This document shows, piece after piece, positions 1 through 11,228 of a stretch of 64,000 nt of DNA. Numbering within the stretch: the stretch's first letter is position 1; each line of letters starts with the position of its first letter. The position numbers and the translations under genes were made by a program. The stretch spans positions 22,728,020-22,792,019 of the forward strand of contig CM020620.1 in NCBI GenBank assembly GCA_009829735.1, read 5' to 3'. The DNA is from Pyropia yezoensis. Taxonomy: Eukaryota; Rhodophyta; Bangiophyceae; Bangiales; Bangiaceae. Under the pieces are notes generated by a model that had not been told where the DNA came from, did no database searches, and worked only from the letters and a program-made list of their open reading frames with translations.

Positions 1-2383
1 CGGCGGCGGCGGGTGGGCGGCGGCCGAGCGGGCAGACGGGTGGGCGCGACCACGTGCACGGACGGGGCAGCGGCAGCAGCAGCAGCAGCAGCGGCGGCGG
101 CGGTGGCGGCCGGGCACCCCACAGCGTCAGCAACGGCCGCGCAGCTTCCGCCCCACCACCACGGCGCGGGGTGGGGCGGGGGGCGTGACAGCAGCGGCGG
201 CACGACAATCCCCTGGTCCCTCCCCCCCCAGGCCCCCCGCGGCCGACGCCCTCCTCACGGTGGTGGTATCAGGGGCACGTCGGGGGGTGCGACCTCCCGC
301 CGGCCGCGGCTCGACCGCCGAGGGCACAATCGCCGTCTGCACGCAGCAGCAGCAGCCAGGGACGCGCCCACCCCACCTCACCCCCCCCCCCCACTCATCG
401 ATCGTCAACGGCGGCAGCGTTGGACCGCACAGCGGCGGCGGCAAAGGTGGGGGGGGGGGCGGCACGGGGGGCGCCGCCACCCCTTCGGAGAGCACAACAA
501 CAATCCGCCCCCCCAGGTGGGACTGGTAAGCAGGATGCCACGTGTAAACTGCGCGAGATCAGGGCACGCACGCGCGTTGCCGTGTGGGGGCCAGTGTGGG
601 GGCAGGGCCTTCCTTGAGCCAAAAGGGGGATTGGGAAAGTGGGGGAGGCGACACTGTCGACGGTCGCGCGAGGTGAATCGTCGCCACAGCAGCGGCCAAG
701 CGGCGGACCTGGCGCTCCGCCACCCCCCCCACCGGTGAGGAGGCGGAGCCCCTGCGGACACCAGACGTCGGGTGGTTTGTGGCACACCGGCTTCTGTCGA
801 TGCGTGCGTGGGGGGGGGTTTGGGGAGTGTGGTCGGGGGGTCCCACCGGCGACCGACCGCGAAGGCCCCACGGGAGATCGCTTCGTTATACGTAATTCTA
901 CGCTGAAAACGCTAACAATTATGTATTGTTCCTATGATCTCGGCGCCTTAAGCTCTGGTGCCGCGCCTCCGTTCATACATAGCTAGCTACACCCCTCAGC
1001 GGCGTCTGGAGGGGCGGGGAGCCGCCGGGGCGGGTAGCCGTCGATGCGCCCCACCCTGTGGCGGCAAGGGCTGGAGCACGGCGTCGACAGTTCAGGTTGT
1101 CGTCACTCCTTTCGCACCCGCCGGCCATGCCCGCCGCATCATGTAATCCCAGATGCGTCGCCAGTCCCAGTGATCACTAGCGTGATGCCAACGGCCCTTC
1201 TCTGTCCTGCCGTCTGCCTCTCCGGCGTCAGGCCCGAGGGCACCGCCGGCCAGCCGGTGTGGGGGGACTCTTTGTTTTGCGTGTGTGCCTCTGAGTGCTA
1301 GGCAGTACATTGCGCGGTGGCCTCCGCCTCCACTTGTTTTGCGTGTGTGCCTCTGAGTGCTAGGCAGTACATTGTGCGGTGGCCTCCGCCTCCACGGGGA
1401 CGCCAACAAGGACTCTCGCCCTCCGCGTCTGGTGCTAGACGTTCCCGAGCTCCCACGCCAAACTGGCCTCCTTTCGCAGCCACCGCATCTGTTGATGCCG
1501 CTGTTACCGCCCCACGTTCCCTCCGCTGCAACAAGCTCCTTGGTCAACGGAAAATGTCCGGCGTCCACTGTCCGCGGCAGCGAGCCCCACTCCCGCCACC
1601 ACCCGCTCGCCTCGCCCACCGACTTAGCGCGGGGACAAGATAAAGCAGCATGAACAAACATGCATGCCCGACACGGGACCAGCTACGCCGCCCTCCGCTG
1701 TCCTGATGAGCGGAGAGGGTCTTGGGTCAAGATTGAGTGCGGCTGACTGACGGAAAGCACCCCCCACATCCTCGTATCAACCGCGCGCCGGCCGGTCGGG
1801 CCTCATCGCCTCCCTCCACCCCCCGCCGCGGCCATCCAAGGTAGCACGGCTGCGACATGGACACCCGCACAGGATCTGCACAGACCCACGCAGCTTACCT
1901 CCCCCTTCTTCACTCCTGCCAGCAGCTCGAGGGTCCGACGGGCATCGTGACTCGGCCGGCGACATGGACGACGAGACGGGACGGGAAGCGGACCAAGGAT
2001 ACGGGTACACGCCGCCGGCTGCCCGTTGCCGATCGCCGAGGGGATCGCCGTGCAGTCGCGAATCATGGCTACCCACCATGATGGTTGCCGAGTTACCTGA
2101 ACGGCGCGCTACCCCGGGGTCCCCTTATCCCCCACCAGCGCCATGAATGGCGCCAGCAGCAAGGGTGTGGGTGTTTCCTCGAGCAGGCAGCCGCAGGACC
2201 AGCTGAGCACATGGATCAATTGTGAAGTGCTCGAGTCTCTTTTAGTGTGTGCCTCCGTGCAAAGCACCGAACACGCGCGGTCCCCCCTGCCCCACAGCAA
2301 ACGAAAATAAGGACACACCTCCAGCTAAGGGAGCGGGCGCGACGCACCCATCAACTCGTCTCTCTCGTCTCCCAAGGCGCCGC
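1..2383. other. Low-complexity intergenic DNA, no supported gene
   Basis: Very GC-rich sequence with GCA, GGC and C/G runs. Open frames occur on both strands at once, which is what high GC content alone produces, and none shows a recognisable domain. The first 900 bases are almost pure low-complexity sequence. The only clear structure is a tandem duplication near 1.3 kb. Confidence 0.6.
1272..1395. repeat. 62-bp tandem duplication, two copies
   Basis: Units 1272-1333 and 1334-1395 are identical except for one transition near the end (TTGCGCGG versus TTGTGCGG). Each begins TTGTTTTGCGTGTGTGCC and ends CCTCCGCCTCCAC. It looks like a recent local duplication. No coding role is evident. Confidence 0.9.
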
Positions 2384-2914
2384 CTACATGGGCATCGGCG
2401 ACGGCTCGGGGTAGTGCGGCAGGCCCGCGCATACGGCGGGCAGGTGTGGCAGTGCGTGACGGACGGTGTGGGCGATGCGCCCCTTGACCGGGACGTGGTC
2501 CTTGCACAGCGACGACATGGGGTGGGAGGCGCAGAAGGACGGCCAGTCCCGCACGTACGTCTCGTGGCACACAAACGGAGAAGCGCCGTCGGCACGGAGG
2601 CAGGAGGAGCGGAGGTCAAAGGACCGCGAGTTGTCACCAACGCGCAGGGTGACGTCCGTGCGCACGACAAAGCGCAGGCGGGGCTCCCCGCCAGCGCGGC
2701 GGCTCGAAAACACGTGATCGTCGATGTGGAGGTCGCAGGGGGGGGAGTCGGATGTGGCAAGAGCCTTCATCTCCCAGAACGCGAGCTTGACTAGTTTCGC
2801 CGCCGGCCGGGCGGAGGTGGGGAGGGTGGCGTCGATGGGGGAAGGGGTGGCTGTGGCTGTCGTGGCAAAGGCGGCGGCTACCGCCAGTACAGCAAGAAGG
2901 ACCTTAGTCACCAT
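2384..2914 (-). CDS. Small secreted cysteine-containing protein, unknown function
   Basis: A 176-residue protein starting at the ATG at 2914. Residues 1-22 form a classical signal peptide (MVTK, then a hydrophobic Leu/Ala/Val core, then an Ala/Thr cleavage region), so the product probably enters the secretory pathway. The mature part has six cysteines, an even number compatible with three disulfides, and no second membrane segment. Composition is balanced (Asp, His, Phe, Trp, Tyr all present), unlike the low-complexity shadow frames around it, and this is the main reason to regard it as real. I do not recognise the family. It could be a cell-wall or extracellular protein. The frame is uninterrupted and no intron is needed. 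Confidence 0.6.
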   Translation of the reverse strand: MVTKVLLAVLAVAAAFATTATATPSPIDATLPTSARPAAKLVKLAFWEMKALATSDSPPCDLHIDDHVFSSRRAGGEPRLRFVVRTDVTLRVGDNSRSFDLRSSCLRADGASPFVCHETYVRDWPSFCASHPMSSLCKDHVPVKGRIAHTVRHALPHLPAVCAGLPHYPEPSPMPM

Positions 2915-4333
2915 GATGCACCGAGGGGTGGGGATGCAACAAATAAAAGGATGTCACAGATGCCCACGTCGGCGAGGGTAGAGAAGGAGGGATGCGGTGA
3001 GTGTGTTAGGTCGGACGGGGAGGGGGGCGGTCGTGCGATGCCGGCGCTCCAGAGAAGAGTGTCGAGTGGACTGGTGGCGCCCTGCCCCCCTTTAGTAGCT
3101 TCGAGGGCGGCGGGCACAAGCGCTCGCAGACGGCCGGCCCGCCAATGGACCGCCTTCGAGGGCTAATGGGCGGCCCAGGCCGGGCTGCCTCGCGCCTGAC
3201 GCGCCCATCCCACCTATCGAGCGGGACCCCTCAGCACAGCGCATCCGTTTAGGCCTGGCAAGAAGGGAAGGACGCGCCCCACGCACCCCCCCCACGCTGT
3301 CCCCACCTCTGCAACGCCCCACTGGGGCGCGGCCAAAGGCCCGCTCGCGCCAACGAGCTCGCGGACCTGCCGTTTCTGTGGTTCTGCACCCGGGGAAAGG
3401 CCCAGCGGTTCCATCAAGCGATAGTAGCTGTGGCTGTTGACGGAGCTACGTCGACCCCTCTGCACCCCCCCCTGACGTTCCCTTCCTCACAGAGCCCCAT
3501 CCTTCATCCCCGTCTGCTCGGGTGAGGAGCCAGGGGTGTCAATCAGGTGAGGCACGGCGACCGCGTGGCCCTGCTGTTACATATATAGAAGCTGTTTCAA
3601 TTGATAAAAACTGTTCCACGCCATGGGGAAGATGACTGGGGCATGCGACGCAACACAGCCGATAGGTGGGGGGATGGCTGCCCGGCCAGCGTGTTGCTCC
3701 GAGCGTTGGCATGGACACACACATAGGGGCGCGGAAGGAGGGATACGTACGACCGGTGGTGCGTGTGGTGCCACCCAGCTGGGCTGTACACCCTGCATCG
3801 TTTTCAGGACGGCGGCCGGCAGCTGCAGGCAAAATGTGCGATACCACCTGAAGAGAAATACATAGTCAGAGGGTCAAGCACACCCTCAGTGGGTAGAGAC
3901 CCGCTCATTGATGGACGAGATGAAAACGCTGTCCGGGTGTTACCACTAAATTCGCACGAGGGGGTGTGCGCCGCTGCGTACGTCGCCCAGCAGGCTGATC
4001 CACCGCTGCGGGATCGTTACTCTGTTGGGCTTGGTGGTCCGCGGCGGCAACGGGGGGGTTGCTCCAGCGACCAATGGCCACTCCACATGATGTGGCGGCT
4101 ATGCATAGTGCTGGGGTGGCCCCGGAACGTTGGAGTGTCATGTGGCTCCCCCCATCGTCGGCACCGCTGCTCTCGACCCGTGTTGATGCGCGCCTGGCCG
4201 GCAGGTGTTTGATCAACCATGGGGAGAGGTACGTTCCCACTTTATCCACTGAGACCACCGGCTGTCTGTGGCGCAGTTTGCTATGATCAGACGGATGACA
4301 AGTGGCAGTCGGTCAGGGCCCTCAAGAGTGGTG

Positions 4334-4391
4334 CTGTACTGTACATGCAATACATGTCTCTGTACAGCGCAACACTGTACATGTGTACTGG
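4334..4391. repeat. Cluster of TGTACA palindromic motifs
   Basis: Contains CTGTACTGTACATGC, ATACATGTC, CTGTACAG and ACTGTACATGTGTACTGG within 58 bases. Similar clusters occur near 10.8 kb and 14.2 kb, each in gene-flanking DNA. Their function is unknown; they could fold as RNA hairpins or be protein-binding sites. Confidence 0.6.
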
Positions 4392-6227
4392 AAGGCCTCG
4401 GCGCTGTGGCACACCAAGGACCTGGAGTGAGGACGCCAGTGGCCAGTTGTCAAGAAGCTTGGCAACGTCGATGCGATAGAAACTGCTCGTACTTTTGAGT
4501 GGCTGCATTTACAAAACATACTTGTCAACTACTTTGTAGCGAGATAATGGATGACGCGTGTTGTCGTGTGCGTGTGACCGTGTGACGCGAGATGCTTCGG
4601 ATGCCACCGCGGTGTGGTCAGGCTGCTGGGACGCAATGGGGCGCGTCGATGCTGTCCTCTGGCGCACAAAGAGGTCGGCATTTCCTCTGTCTTTTTTCTT
4701 TCCTCGAGTGCAGGCAAGCGCGCTGGTGGTAGCGACGGGGGTGCACAACCCACGGCTGCTGGCGCCCAACTGAACTGCGGCAGAGCCGGGGCGCAACTGG
4801 TAGCCTGGGCGCGGTCGATTGGAGGCGCAAGTCGGGGTCTGGTGGACAACTACCGTTCCCCCGCATGCTCATGAGAAAACGGACGCCATGATTACACGTT
4901 TGCATACACGGGGACCTGCATGCGGATGTAGAGACACAGGTGGGAGATATCGATGCGGCCGCAGCCGGGCGGCACTTCCGGGTGCGGCGTACCTCTCGCT
5001 GTGTTTTTGTTGCGGCAGCCGCACCACACCGCCGCTGCCGCCGTGCAAGCCGCGGCGGCCGCGCCTGGCGGGCGCCGACGGGGAGGCCCGCTCGCCGCGT
5101 CGGGGCGGCCGACCAATCTCAACGGAGGGCGGTGTGGGCCAAGAGGGCCAAAGGCTGCGCCATCCGGGCGATGCCCTTGTTTCCTTCGTGCACTGCCTCC
5201 AGCGGGCAAGAGGGGGGCGGTAGCGGCTTGGTAGGGCTTGAGAGGGGGGGGAGCGTGGAAGGGGGGGTTGCCGATTGTCGACAGAAGCAGACCAAACGGC
5301 GCATGGGCGCGGGGAGCTACCTACGAGTGGCTGCGCCGCCGGCAGGGCCACCGCTGCCAATGCGCCGTAGCGCTATGCTTGACAGCAAGTGGGACGTGGG
5401 GCTCCCCCACTGCGGCCAGCACGCTGCTGCACCGTCCTGCCCAGCCCCCGAGTGACAGGGGTCAAGGCCCCTCAAGCCTCCCGCGGGGGTGCGCGTGACC
5501 GAAGGGCGCACCACTTTGCCCGCCAGAAGTCGCGACAGGCGGCGATCGGGCACGGCGCACCACCGAAGGACCCCCTATCTACCTCCCAGCCGGCTCGCCT
5601 TTCTCTTGTGTCTTTTGGGGGCGTGGCTCTCGGCCGTCCCGGCGGGCGATCCCCGCAGGGCGCGCCGCCGCCCCCCCATCCCCGCGCAGACCGCTGATCC
5701 CATTCCCGCCCTCTGACAGTCCGCACCCCCACCTCTGCCTCGCGGCCACCCGCGCTGGTGTCTCGCGGCGCACGTTTGTCGTGGTGTGAGCGGCGGCGGG
5801 AGGGGAAGACGCTCCGACGACGCGGAAACAAGGCAGAGGAGCTGCGCCGCCGCCGCCGGGATCGGGGGGGTGGTGGGCGTTGTCTTGAGGGGGGGGGTTG
5901 GCTCGAGGGGGGGGGGGATGACGCCCGCCCCGCCGTCAAGCCGGGCCGGCTTGGCAAGGCAGAGGGGCAGGCGGCCCGACCGAGCAGCAGGCGGCGGACG
6001 GCACGTCGGGCGGCAGGAGCGGGGGAACTCGGCGTGTGGCCTCGCGGCCGCCGCGCCGCTGTCGGCTCCGCCGCCCCAACCTGTCAACAACATCGTGTTG
6101 GCGAGCCCCCAGCCTCCAATGCCGCGCGGCCGCCACGTGCCACCAAATCGTTGGTCGGTTGCCTGACAGGGCCGCACGAATGGAACGGCACGGGCTGTTA
6201 AGCCGACACGAGGGGGGCTCTCGCCGC

Positions 6228-6253
6228 GGGGGGGGGGGGGGGGGGGGGGGGGG
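6228..6253. repeat. 26-nt G homopolymer
   Basis: An uninterrupted run of 26 G on the plus strand. It could form G-quadruplex structures, and such runs are prone to length error in sequencing and assembly. Confidence 0.9.
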
Positions 6254-7041
6254 AGGCGGAACCAGGGGGAGGATGCGGGGCGGGCAGCAGCGCCTGCCAG
6301 GGCTGCCCGGCCTTCGATCTCGTCGGCAGCGGCGGTGGCCAGCCGCCCGGATGCTCTCGGGTGGCGCCCGCGGCTGTGTGCAGTTGAGTGACAGCGCGTC
6401 GGGCGGGATCCGACCCAGACGGGGCCCCTGCGGCTCTTGGCGCCCGCCTCCCGCTCGTATGTAAATAGGCTGATGAGCGCTGCGCTGGGGGTCACCTCGT
6501 CGTCGACTGGTGGGCACCCGGCTCGCCACCACCTCCACCCCCTCGGCGACAAGCGGGCGCTGCAGCGCGCCCCTGCAGCTGTGGGGGACACGCTGTTTTG
6601 GCGGCCTCGGGCCGTAGGAGTGCCGGCGGCCGCTGGTTGGTCGGGCGGCCACCCCACCCCCCCTGGTAACGGCTCCCCCCGTCCCATCCCGTCCCCCCCT
6701 CCCGCCCCCACTTCTCCCCCCTGGCCCCCCGGCTCGCCGAGTGCCCTGTCGAGGATTGGGGTTTTCCAACCTCCCCCCCCACCCGGGATCGGGTTGGCCG
6801 GGGGGGGCGGGGTACCGCCACCGCCACCGCCACCGCCACCGCCACCGCCGTTGCTGCCGTGCCCTCGCACTGACAATCCATGTTGCCGGGCGGCGTTGGG
6901 ACGCGCGGGACGGCCACCTCACCTGCCGCTGGCCGCTTTGAGATACCCGCCCCATCCGCCCGCCAGTTGCCAGCAGCCGCCGCCGTCTGCCTTCTGACCA
7001 CGCACCACCCCCGTCCCCTCCCCTGCCCCCTCCGCCCTCTC

Positions 7042-7042
<1 letters not shown>

Positions 7043-7088
<46 letters not shown>
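7043..7088. repeat. 46-nt C homopolymer upstream of a start codon
   Basis: An uninterrupted run of 46 C ending 12 bases before the ATG at 7101. If transcribed it would be a poly-C leader; the opposite strand is poly-G. Its true length is uncertain because homopolymers of this size are commonly mis-assembled. Confidence 0.9.
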
Positions 7089-7100
7089 TTCCGCATCCCC

Positions 7101-9032
7101 ATGGAGCGTGGCACGGCCTTCCCCCCCCCCCAGCCTCTGCGGCGACGCGTCCCCCTTCGACGCTGTCGCCGTCCCGCCGGTGCGGTGGCGGTGGTGGCCG
7201 CGGCGGCGGTGGCGGTGGTGGCGGCAGCGGCGTCGGCCCGCCCGGCGGCGGCGCAGGAGTGCCTGACGCCCGTCACCACCTGCGACGGGTCGGTGGACCT
7301 CTTCCCGACACGGATTGACCCCATCCGCCACTCGACGACGCTCACCAACCTTGCGTATAGCAACGTGTACGTGGATATTGACGTGAAGGTCGATGCAGCA
7401 GAGGCACCCATCCCGTACCGCTTTGTGCGCTGCGGGTGTGTGGGGGTGGCCCCTGCCGGTGGGCGGACGGTCATTTCCGTCCCGCCCGCGCGCCTGTACG
7501 TGGGCGACACCTCCACCCTGTCGCAGCTGGTCACCGAGGTCACCGCCCTGGACCGGGTAGCCGTCATTGGCAACGTCGAGGTCACCTACTCCCCAACGGT
7601 TCGGCGGCGAGTGGCGGCGGGCCTCATCCGCTCTCTCACAGCCCCATCTGCGTTTACCCCCGACTATCCGCAGCTTCTAAACAACACCGTCACGGGGGGG
7701 GGGGCCGACCGCGGCCCGCTGCTCGCGCTAGTGCCGGCTCGAGAACGTGCCACGTTTCTCACAGCAACGGGAAACGCGGTCCCGTTTGTAAGCGTCGGGG
7801 AGCTCCTGGAGCTCACCCCCCTCGGCCGTGCCGAGTACGTCCAGTTCCTCGCCCTCCTCACGGACCGCCCCACGCAGGGCAACACGGCGTTTTCGTTTAT
7901 CGAGTCATCGTACGAGGCGTCCAAGGCGGCTGCGGCGGCGGCGGTGCGGCGGCCGTCGGTCCTCGTTGAGTATCCTTTTGGTGACTCGTGGACGCAGCCT
8001 GCAGAGCGTTCCTACGCGGCGGCGCTCCTGGCCGACGCAAACCTTGACCACCGCTACCAGGCCAACAACGCGACCGTCGGCATCTCGCAGGACCTCCCCG
8101 CGACGGTGGCGGACTTTGGCAGCGCCGACCTGTGGATCAACGCGGGGCTCTTCCCGGGCTCCTCCAACCTCACCCTGGACAAGCTGCTGGCGGCCAACAC
8201 CACCCAGACCGAGTTGGCCTTTTCCCGCCTCGAGGCGGTCCGCTGCGGGAACGTGTGGATTAACCAGCTCATGGTGTCGCCCGACGGGAGAGCCAACAAC
8301 TACTTTGAGGAGGGGGCCGTGCGGCCGGACAAGGTTCTTGCCGACCTGGTCCGCCTCGCCCACCCCACCGCCGCCATCCCCGGCTCGTTCAACTTTTACT
8401 ACTCGGCGGGCCGGGCGTCCAACCTGACGTGTCCCCACGCGACGCTGCCCGTCCAGCCCGCCTCACCCATGGTGTACGTCGACACAGACGTGCGGGTGAC
8501 GGGCGGCCTCAGCCGGTGGGACGTGGAGGACGCTGTCGTGCCGCGCGTCTACCCGCAGCTGGCCAGCGGGGCCAACCTGTCGGCCGCGGACGTGGAGCTC
8601 TTTTTCGACACCCCCCCCAACGACATGCCGGCGGGCGCCGTCGACCTCACCGTCCGCGCCCGCCGGTCGGGGCCGGTGGCCAATGATACGGCCAAGGAGC
8701 TGGGCGCTGCCGTCATCCGCGCCCTCGACACGGCCCTGCCGCTCGCGACGGGGGTGACCGCCCGCTCCGTATCGGTGGTGGGCGGCCCCGACGACGGCGG
8801 CGGCAGCGGCGGCGGCGAGGGCAACGGCGGCGGTGACGGCGACGGGGGCGGCCTGTCGGGCGGCGGCATTGCAGGCATTGTCATTGGGTGCGTGGCGGCG
8901 CTGGCGCTGGCGGTGGTGGTGGGGGGGCTGGCCTTTCGGCGGGGCCGCACCCGCGGCGCCGCCGACCGGGACGCCTACTGGCAGGCCCAAGAGGCGCAGC
9001 CGACGGGGGACCCCGCGGCGTTTGAGGCGTGA
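7101..9032 (+). CDS. Type I membrane protein with periplasmic-binding-protein-like ectodomain (possible cobalamin-acquisition protein CBA1)
   Basis: A 643-residue protein. Residues 20-50 are a long Ala/Val hydrophobic stretch ending in a signal-peptidase-like ARPAAA site. Residues about 110-430 read like a TroA/BtuF-type substrate-binding fold: the PPARLYVGDTSTLSQL segment, a DLWIN strand at about 350, and the ending EAVRCGNVWINQ then DKVLADLVRLAHP, which resembles the final helix of Fe/B12-binding proteins. A second module follows (about 450-560), then a Gly-rich linker, one membrane helix at about 590-612 and a short basic tail (FRRGRTR). Several N-x-S/T sites fit an extracellular ectodomain. 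Algal CBA1 proteins share this layout (signal peptide, BtuF-like domain, C-terminal helix). That assignment is inference; an iron or other metal-chelate binding protein is the alternative. It converges on the U2A' gene, with 206 bases between the stops. Confidence 0.75.
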   Translation: MERGTAFPPPQPLRRRVPLRRCRRPAGAVAVVAAAAVAVVAAAASARPAAAQECLTPVTTCDGSVDLFPTRIDPIRHSTTLTNLAYSNVYVDIDVKVDAAEAPIPYRFVRCGCVGVAPAGGRTVISVPPARLYVGDTSTLSQLVTEVTALDRVAVIGNVEVTYSPTVRRRVAAGLIRSLTAPSAFTPDYPQLLNNTVTGGGADRGPLLALVPARERATFLTATGNAVPFVSVGELLELTPLGRAEYVQFLALLTDRPTQGNTAFSFIESSYEASKAAAAAAVRRPSVLVEYPFGDSWTQPAERSYAAALLADANLDHRYQANNATVGISQDLPATVADFGSADLWINAGLFPGSSNLTLDKLLAANTTQTELAFSRLEAVRCGNVWINQLMVSPDGRANNYFEEGAVRPDKVLADLVRLAHPTAAIPGSFNFYYSAGRASNLTCPHATLPVQPASPMVYVDTDVRVTGGLSRWDVEDAVVPRVYPQLASGANLSAADVELFFDTPPNDMPAGAVDLTVRARRSGPVANDTAKELGAAVIRALDTALPLATGVTARSVSVVGGPDDGGGSGGGEGNGGGDGDGGGLSGGGIAGIVIGCVAALALAVVVGGLAFRRGRTRGAADRDAYWQAQEAQPTGDPAAFEA

Positions 9033-9238
9033 CGGGCGGGGGTGGCCGCGACACAAGGGGTGGTGCGGGAGGGTGGGAGGGGGGAGGGTGCCCGAGAGGG
9101 GGGGCGGAGATGCGCGTGAATAGAGGTAGCGGCGTCGCGGGTGCGTGTTTTCGTTCCTACACCGCGGCCGCAGGGGGGTCGGACCGCCGCCACCCCGCGG
9201 GTGTGCGCGCCCTCGCCACTGCATAGCCACTGGCCGCT

Positions 9239-10386
9239 TCACCCGCTTGCGTTGCTGCCGCCATCCGCCCCCCCCCCCGCCGTGCTGCCATTCGCGCGGT
9301 CGTCGTCCTCCATGTCCTCCCCCTCCCCACTACCAGTCGCCGCCCCGTCCCCACCAGCCCTCTCCCCACCACCTCCACCGCCGTCCGCGTCCCCGTTGGA
9401 CAGCCGCTCGCCCCCGCCAGGGGTGCGTATTGGCGCCGCCGCCGCCGTGGCCGGGGGCGTGCCCGCGGGGGCGGCAGAAGCAGCCGCCGTCGTCGTCCCC
9501 CCCCCAGCTCCGCTGGACCCCCCCCCTGGGCCGGCCGCTGGCCCACCCGCGGCGGCCCCGTCGGCCCCGTCGGAGGAAGTGGCAGCACTGCCGGCGGCGC
9601 CACCGCCGCCGCCACCGCCGCCGCCACCGCCGTCCCGGCCCAGCACCGCCGCCACGTTGCCCGACTTGAGCGCCGCCTCCAGCGCGTCCACCTCCTCAAT
9701 GCTCTCCGCCGCGGCGATCATCCGCCGCAGCCGCTCGCGGTCGGCGGTAGAGACGGCCGCGGCCGCGCCGCCGCCGCCGCCGCCACCAGCACCTTCCCCT
9801 CCCGCGCCCGCCCCCCCCCCCCCCCCTCCCCCCCAGTCGCCGCCGCTGCCGCCGCCGCACCCCCCCCCCCGTCCACGGCCATGGCGCTCCCAAAGAAGCG
9901 ACGCGCCGCCCGCCGCTCCGCGTCGCGGACGCGCACAAAGTCTAACACCCGCACGCTCGGCAGGGCGGCAATGACCGCCAGGCGGTAGTTGGGCGTCCGC
10001 GTGACCGGGTTGCCCCGCAGGCAGAGGAGCGTCAGGCGGGGCAGCCGGGCGAGCTCCTCAGACAGGCGGGCGGCGTCCAGGGTGGCCAGCCCATTGTCGG
10101 TCAGCAGGAGGCTCTCCAGGGCCGGCACGGCGGCGGCAAAGCCCGGGCCAATCGCCGCGATGCGGTTCCTGGGCACGTACAGGTGCCGCAACCGGGGGGC
10201 GGGGGGAAAGCCGACGAGGGAGGGGAGGAAGTTGCGCGACAGGTCAATGGCGTCGTACCGGCCGGCGGTGGGCGCCAGCGCGGCAATGTCCACCAGCCGG
10301 CGGCCGCGGAGGTCGAGCTCCCAGTCGCCCAGGCAGTTGAGGCCTTGCGGGGCTGTTCGGACCATCTCCGCCGTTAAGCGAACCAT
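9239..10386 (-). CDS. SNRPA1: U2 small nuclear ribonucleoprotein A' (U2A'), with one reading-frame change
   Basis: U2A' binds stem-loop IV of U2 snRNA together with U2B'' in the spliceosome. The start MVRLTAEMV at 10386 matches the conserved N-terminus of the family. It is followed by ELDLRG, YDAIDLSRNF, LRHLYVPRNRI, ESLLLTDNGL and LTLLCLRGNPVT, which are the leucine-rich repeats, and RVLDFVRVRDAER, which matches the conserved LRR cap. The C-terminal part lies in another frame (coding to 9239). It carries the family's late helix (SIEEVDALEAALKSGN) and the acidic tail GEDMEDDDRANGS. The frame change falls in or near C runs at 9811-9834 or 9860-9870. A homopolymer error is likely; a tiny intron cannot be excluded. 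At about 375 residues it is longer than the human protein because of Gly/Ala-rich inserts. Confidence 0.93.
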
Positions 10387-10770
10387 GGTACAGGAGGGAG
10401 TGCAGGCAAGGCACGAGCAGGAGCACGACGACGGTGGTGCGCCGCGAGACGCGGTCGGCAAAGACGCTCGGCGCGGATCGGCCAGTCACCGCACACCTGG
10501 TCAGATGGATGACGACACGGAGAGAGAGGTGCTGCAAAGTTAGAGGCAAGAGGTGCTTCTTACACGATAGACCACCGACGGCTTGTGCCTTGGCGGGGAG
10601 CAAGCGCGGCAAGTCAGGCAAGCGCGACGGGGTGTAGGCATGGTAGCAGCGCGGTGGGGTTGGTGCCCGTCTCGCCGACCGGCGCGCTTTGAGCCGCACC
10701 AGTTCAGTTGAGTCGATCAGTCACGAGGCATCTGTGGGAATATATTTATATTGAATTTCACATGGCAATA

Positions 10771-10833
10771 CATGCTCATCTGTATACTGTACATACATGT
10801 AGGTACGTTGCTGTGTGTACTGTACATACATGT
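10771..10833. repeat. Cluster of TGTACA palindromic motifs
   Basis: The core ACTGTACATACATGT appears twice about 30 bases apart, embedded in AT-rich sequence. It is the same type of motif as at 4.33 kb and 14.19 kb, about 400 bases upstream of the U2A' start codon. Confidence 0.65.
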
Positions 10834-10910
10834 GGCTGACCAGGGCGGACCGGTCCACCAGCGTCGTCGCCAGGCATGCCGTTGCTTCTCATTTTGGATT
10901 CTGCACCTCT

Positions 10911-10960
10911 CGACACTTCTCGGCACTTCTCGGCACTTCTCGGCACTTCTCGGCACTTCG
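10911..10960. repeat. 10-bp tandem array CGGCACTTCT, five copies
   Basis: Five consecutive decamers; the first differs by one base (CGACACTTCT) and the last ends in G. Coding potential is not evident. It lies between the U2A' and GRDP-like genes. Confidence 0.9.
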
Positions 10961-11228
10961 ACTCGGTGCACCGCGCCCTCGCGGGCACCACACGTCAGCA
11001 GTAGACCGAAAAGGACGTGGCCCTACCCGTCGACAGGACGCAGACCGCCCCGCCACCCGCGTCCCCCCCCATCCCCCACTCGGCCGTGTACCCGCCCCGC
11101 CGGGCGATGTCCACCCAGTCAGGCCCCACCTCGAGCACCTGCGCGGCGGGCACGGCGGCGCCCACCCGCGGCGGCAGCCGTGGGTCCGTCGCCCACCCCA
11201 CGTGCCGCCGCCGGACGTAGCCCGCCGC

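Larger units (their letters stand above)
2915..7042. other. Intergenic region without a supported gene
   Basis: Long frames between about 5.5 and 7.6 kb lie antisense to C-rich and G-rich tracts and read as Arg/Gly/Pro/Ala noise, so I do not call them. The region includes AT-rich islets near 3.58 kb, a cluster of TGTACA-type palindromes at about 4.33 kb, a 26-G homopolymer at 6228-6253 and a CCGCCA hexamer array near 6.82-6.85 kb. Confidence 0.5.
10387..11228. other. Intergenic region between two minus-strand genes, with short repeats
   Basis: This holds the 5' flank of U2A' and the 3' flank of the GRDP-like gene. It has an AT-rich islet (about 10,740-10,830) with TGTACA motifs and a 10-bp tandem array. 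The stretch 10,995-11,228 stays open in the frame of the upstream GRDP-like gene after its stop and may belong to that gene. Confidence 0.5.

Noticed and set aside
2940..2950. ATAAAAGG as a TATA box for the secreted-protein gene
   Set aside because: It is on the wrong strand for that gene and only about 30 bases from the start codon.
5575..7585. Long minus-strand Gly/Arg/Pro frames of 433 and 549 codons
   Set aside because: They run through homopolymers and into the 5' part of the binding-protein gene on the other strand. No motif was recognised.
10911..10960. CRISPR-like array
   Set aside because: The repeats are contiguous 10-mers without spacers, in a eukaryotic context; this is a simple tandem repeat.
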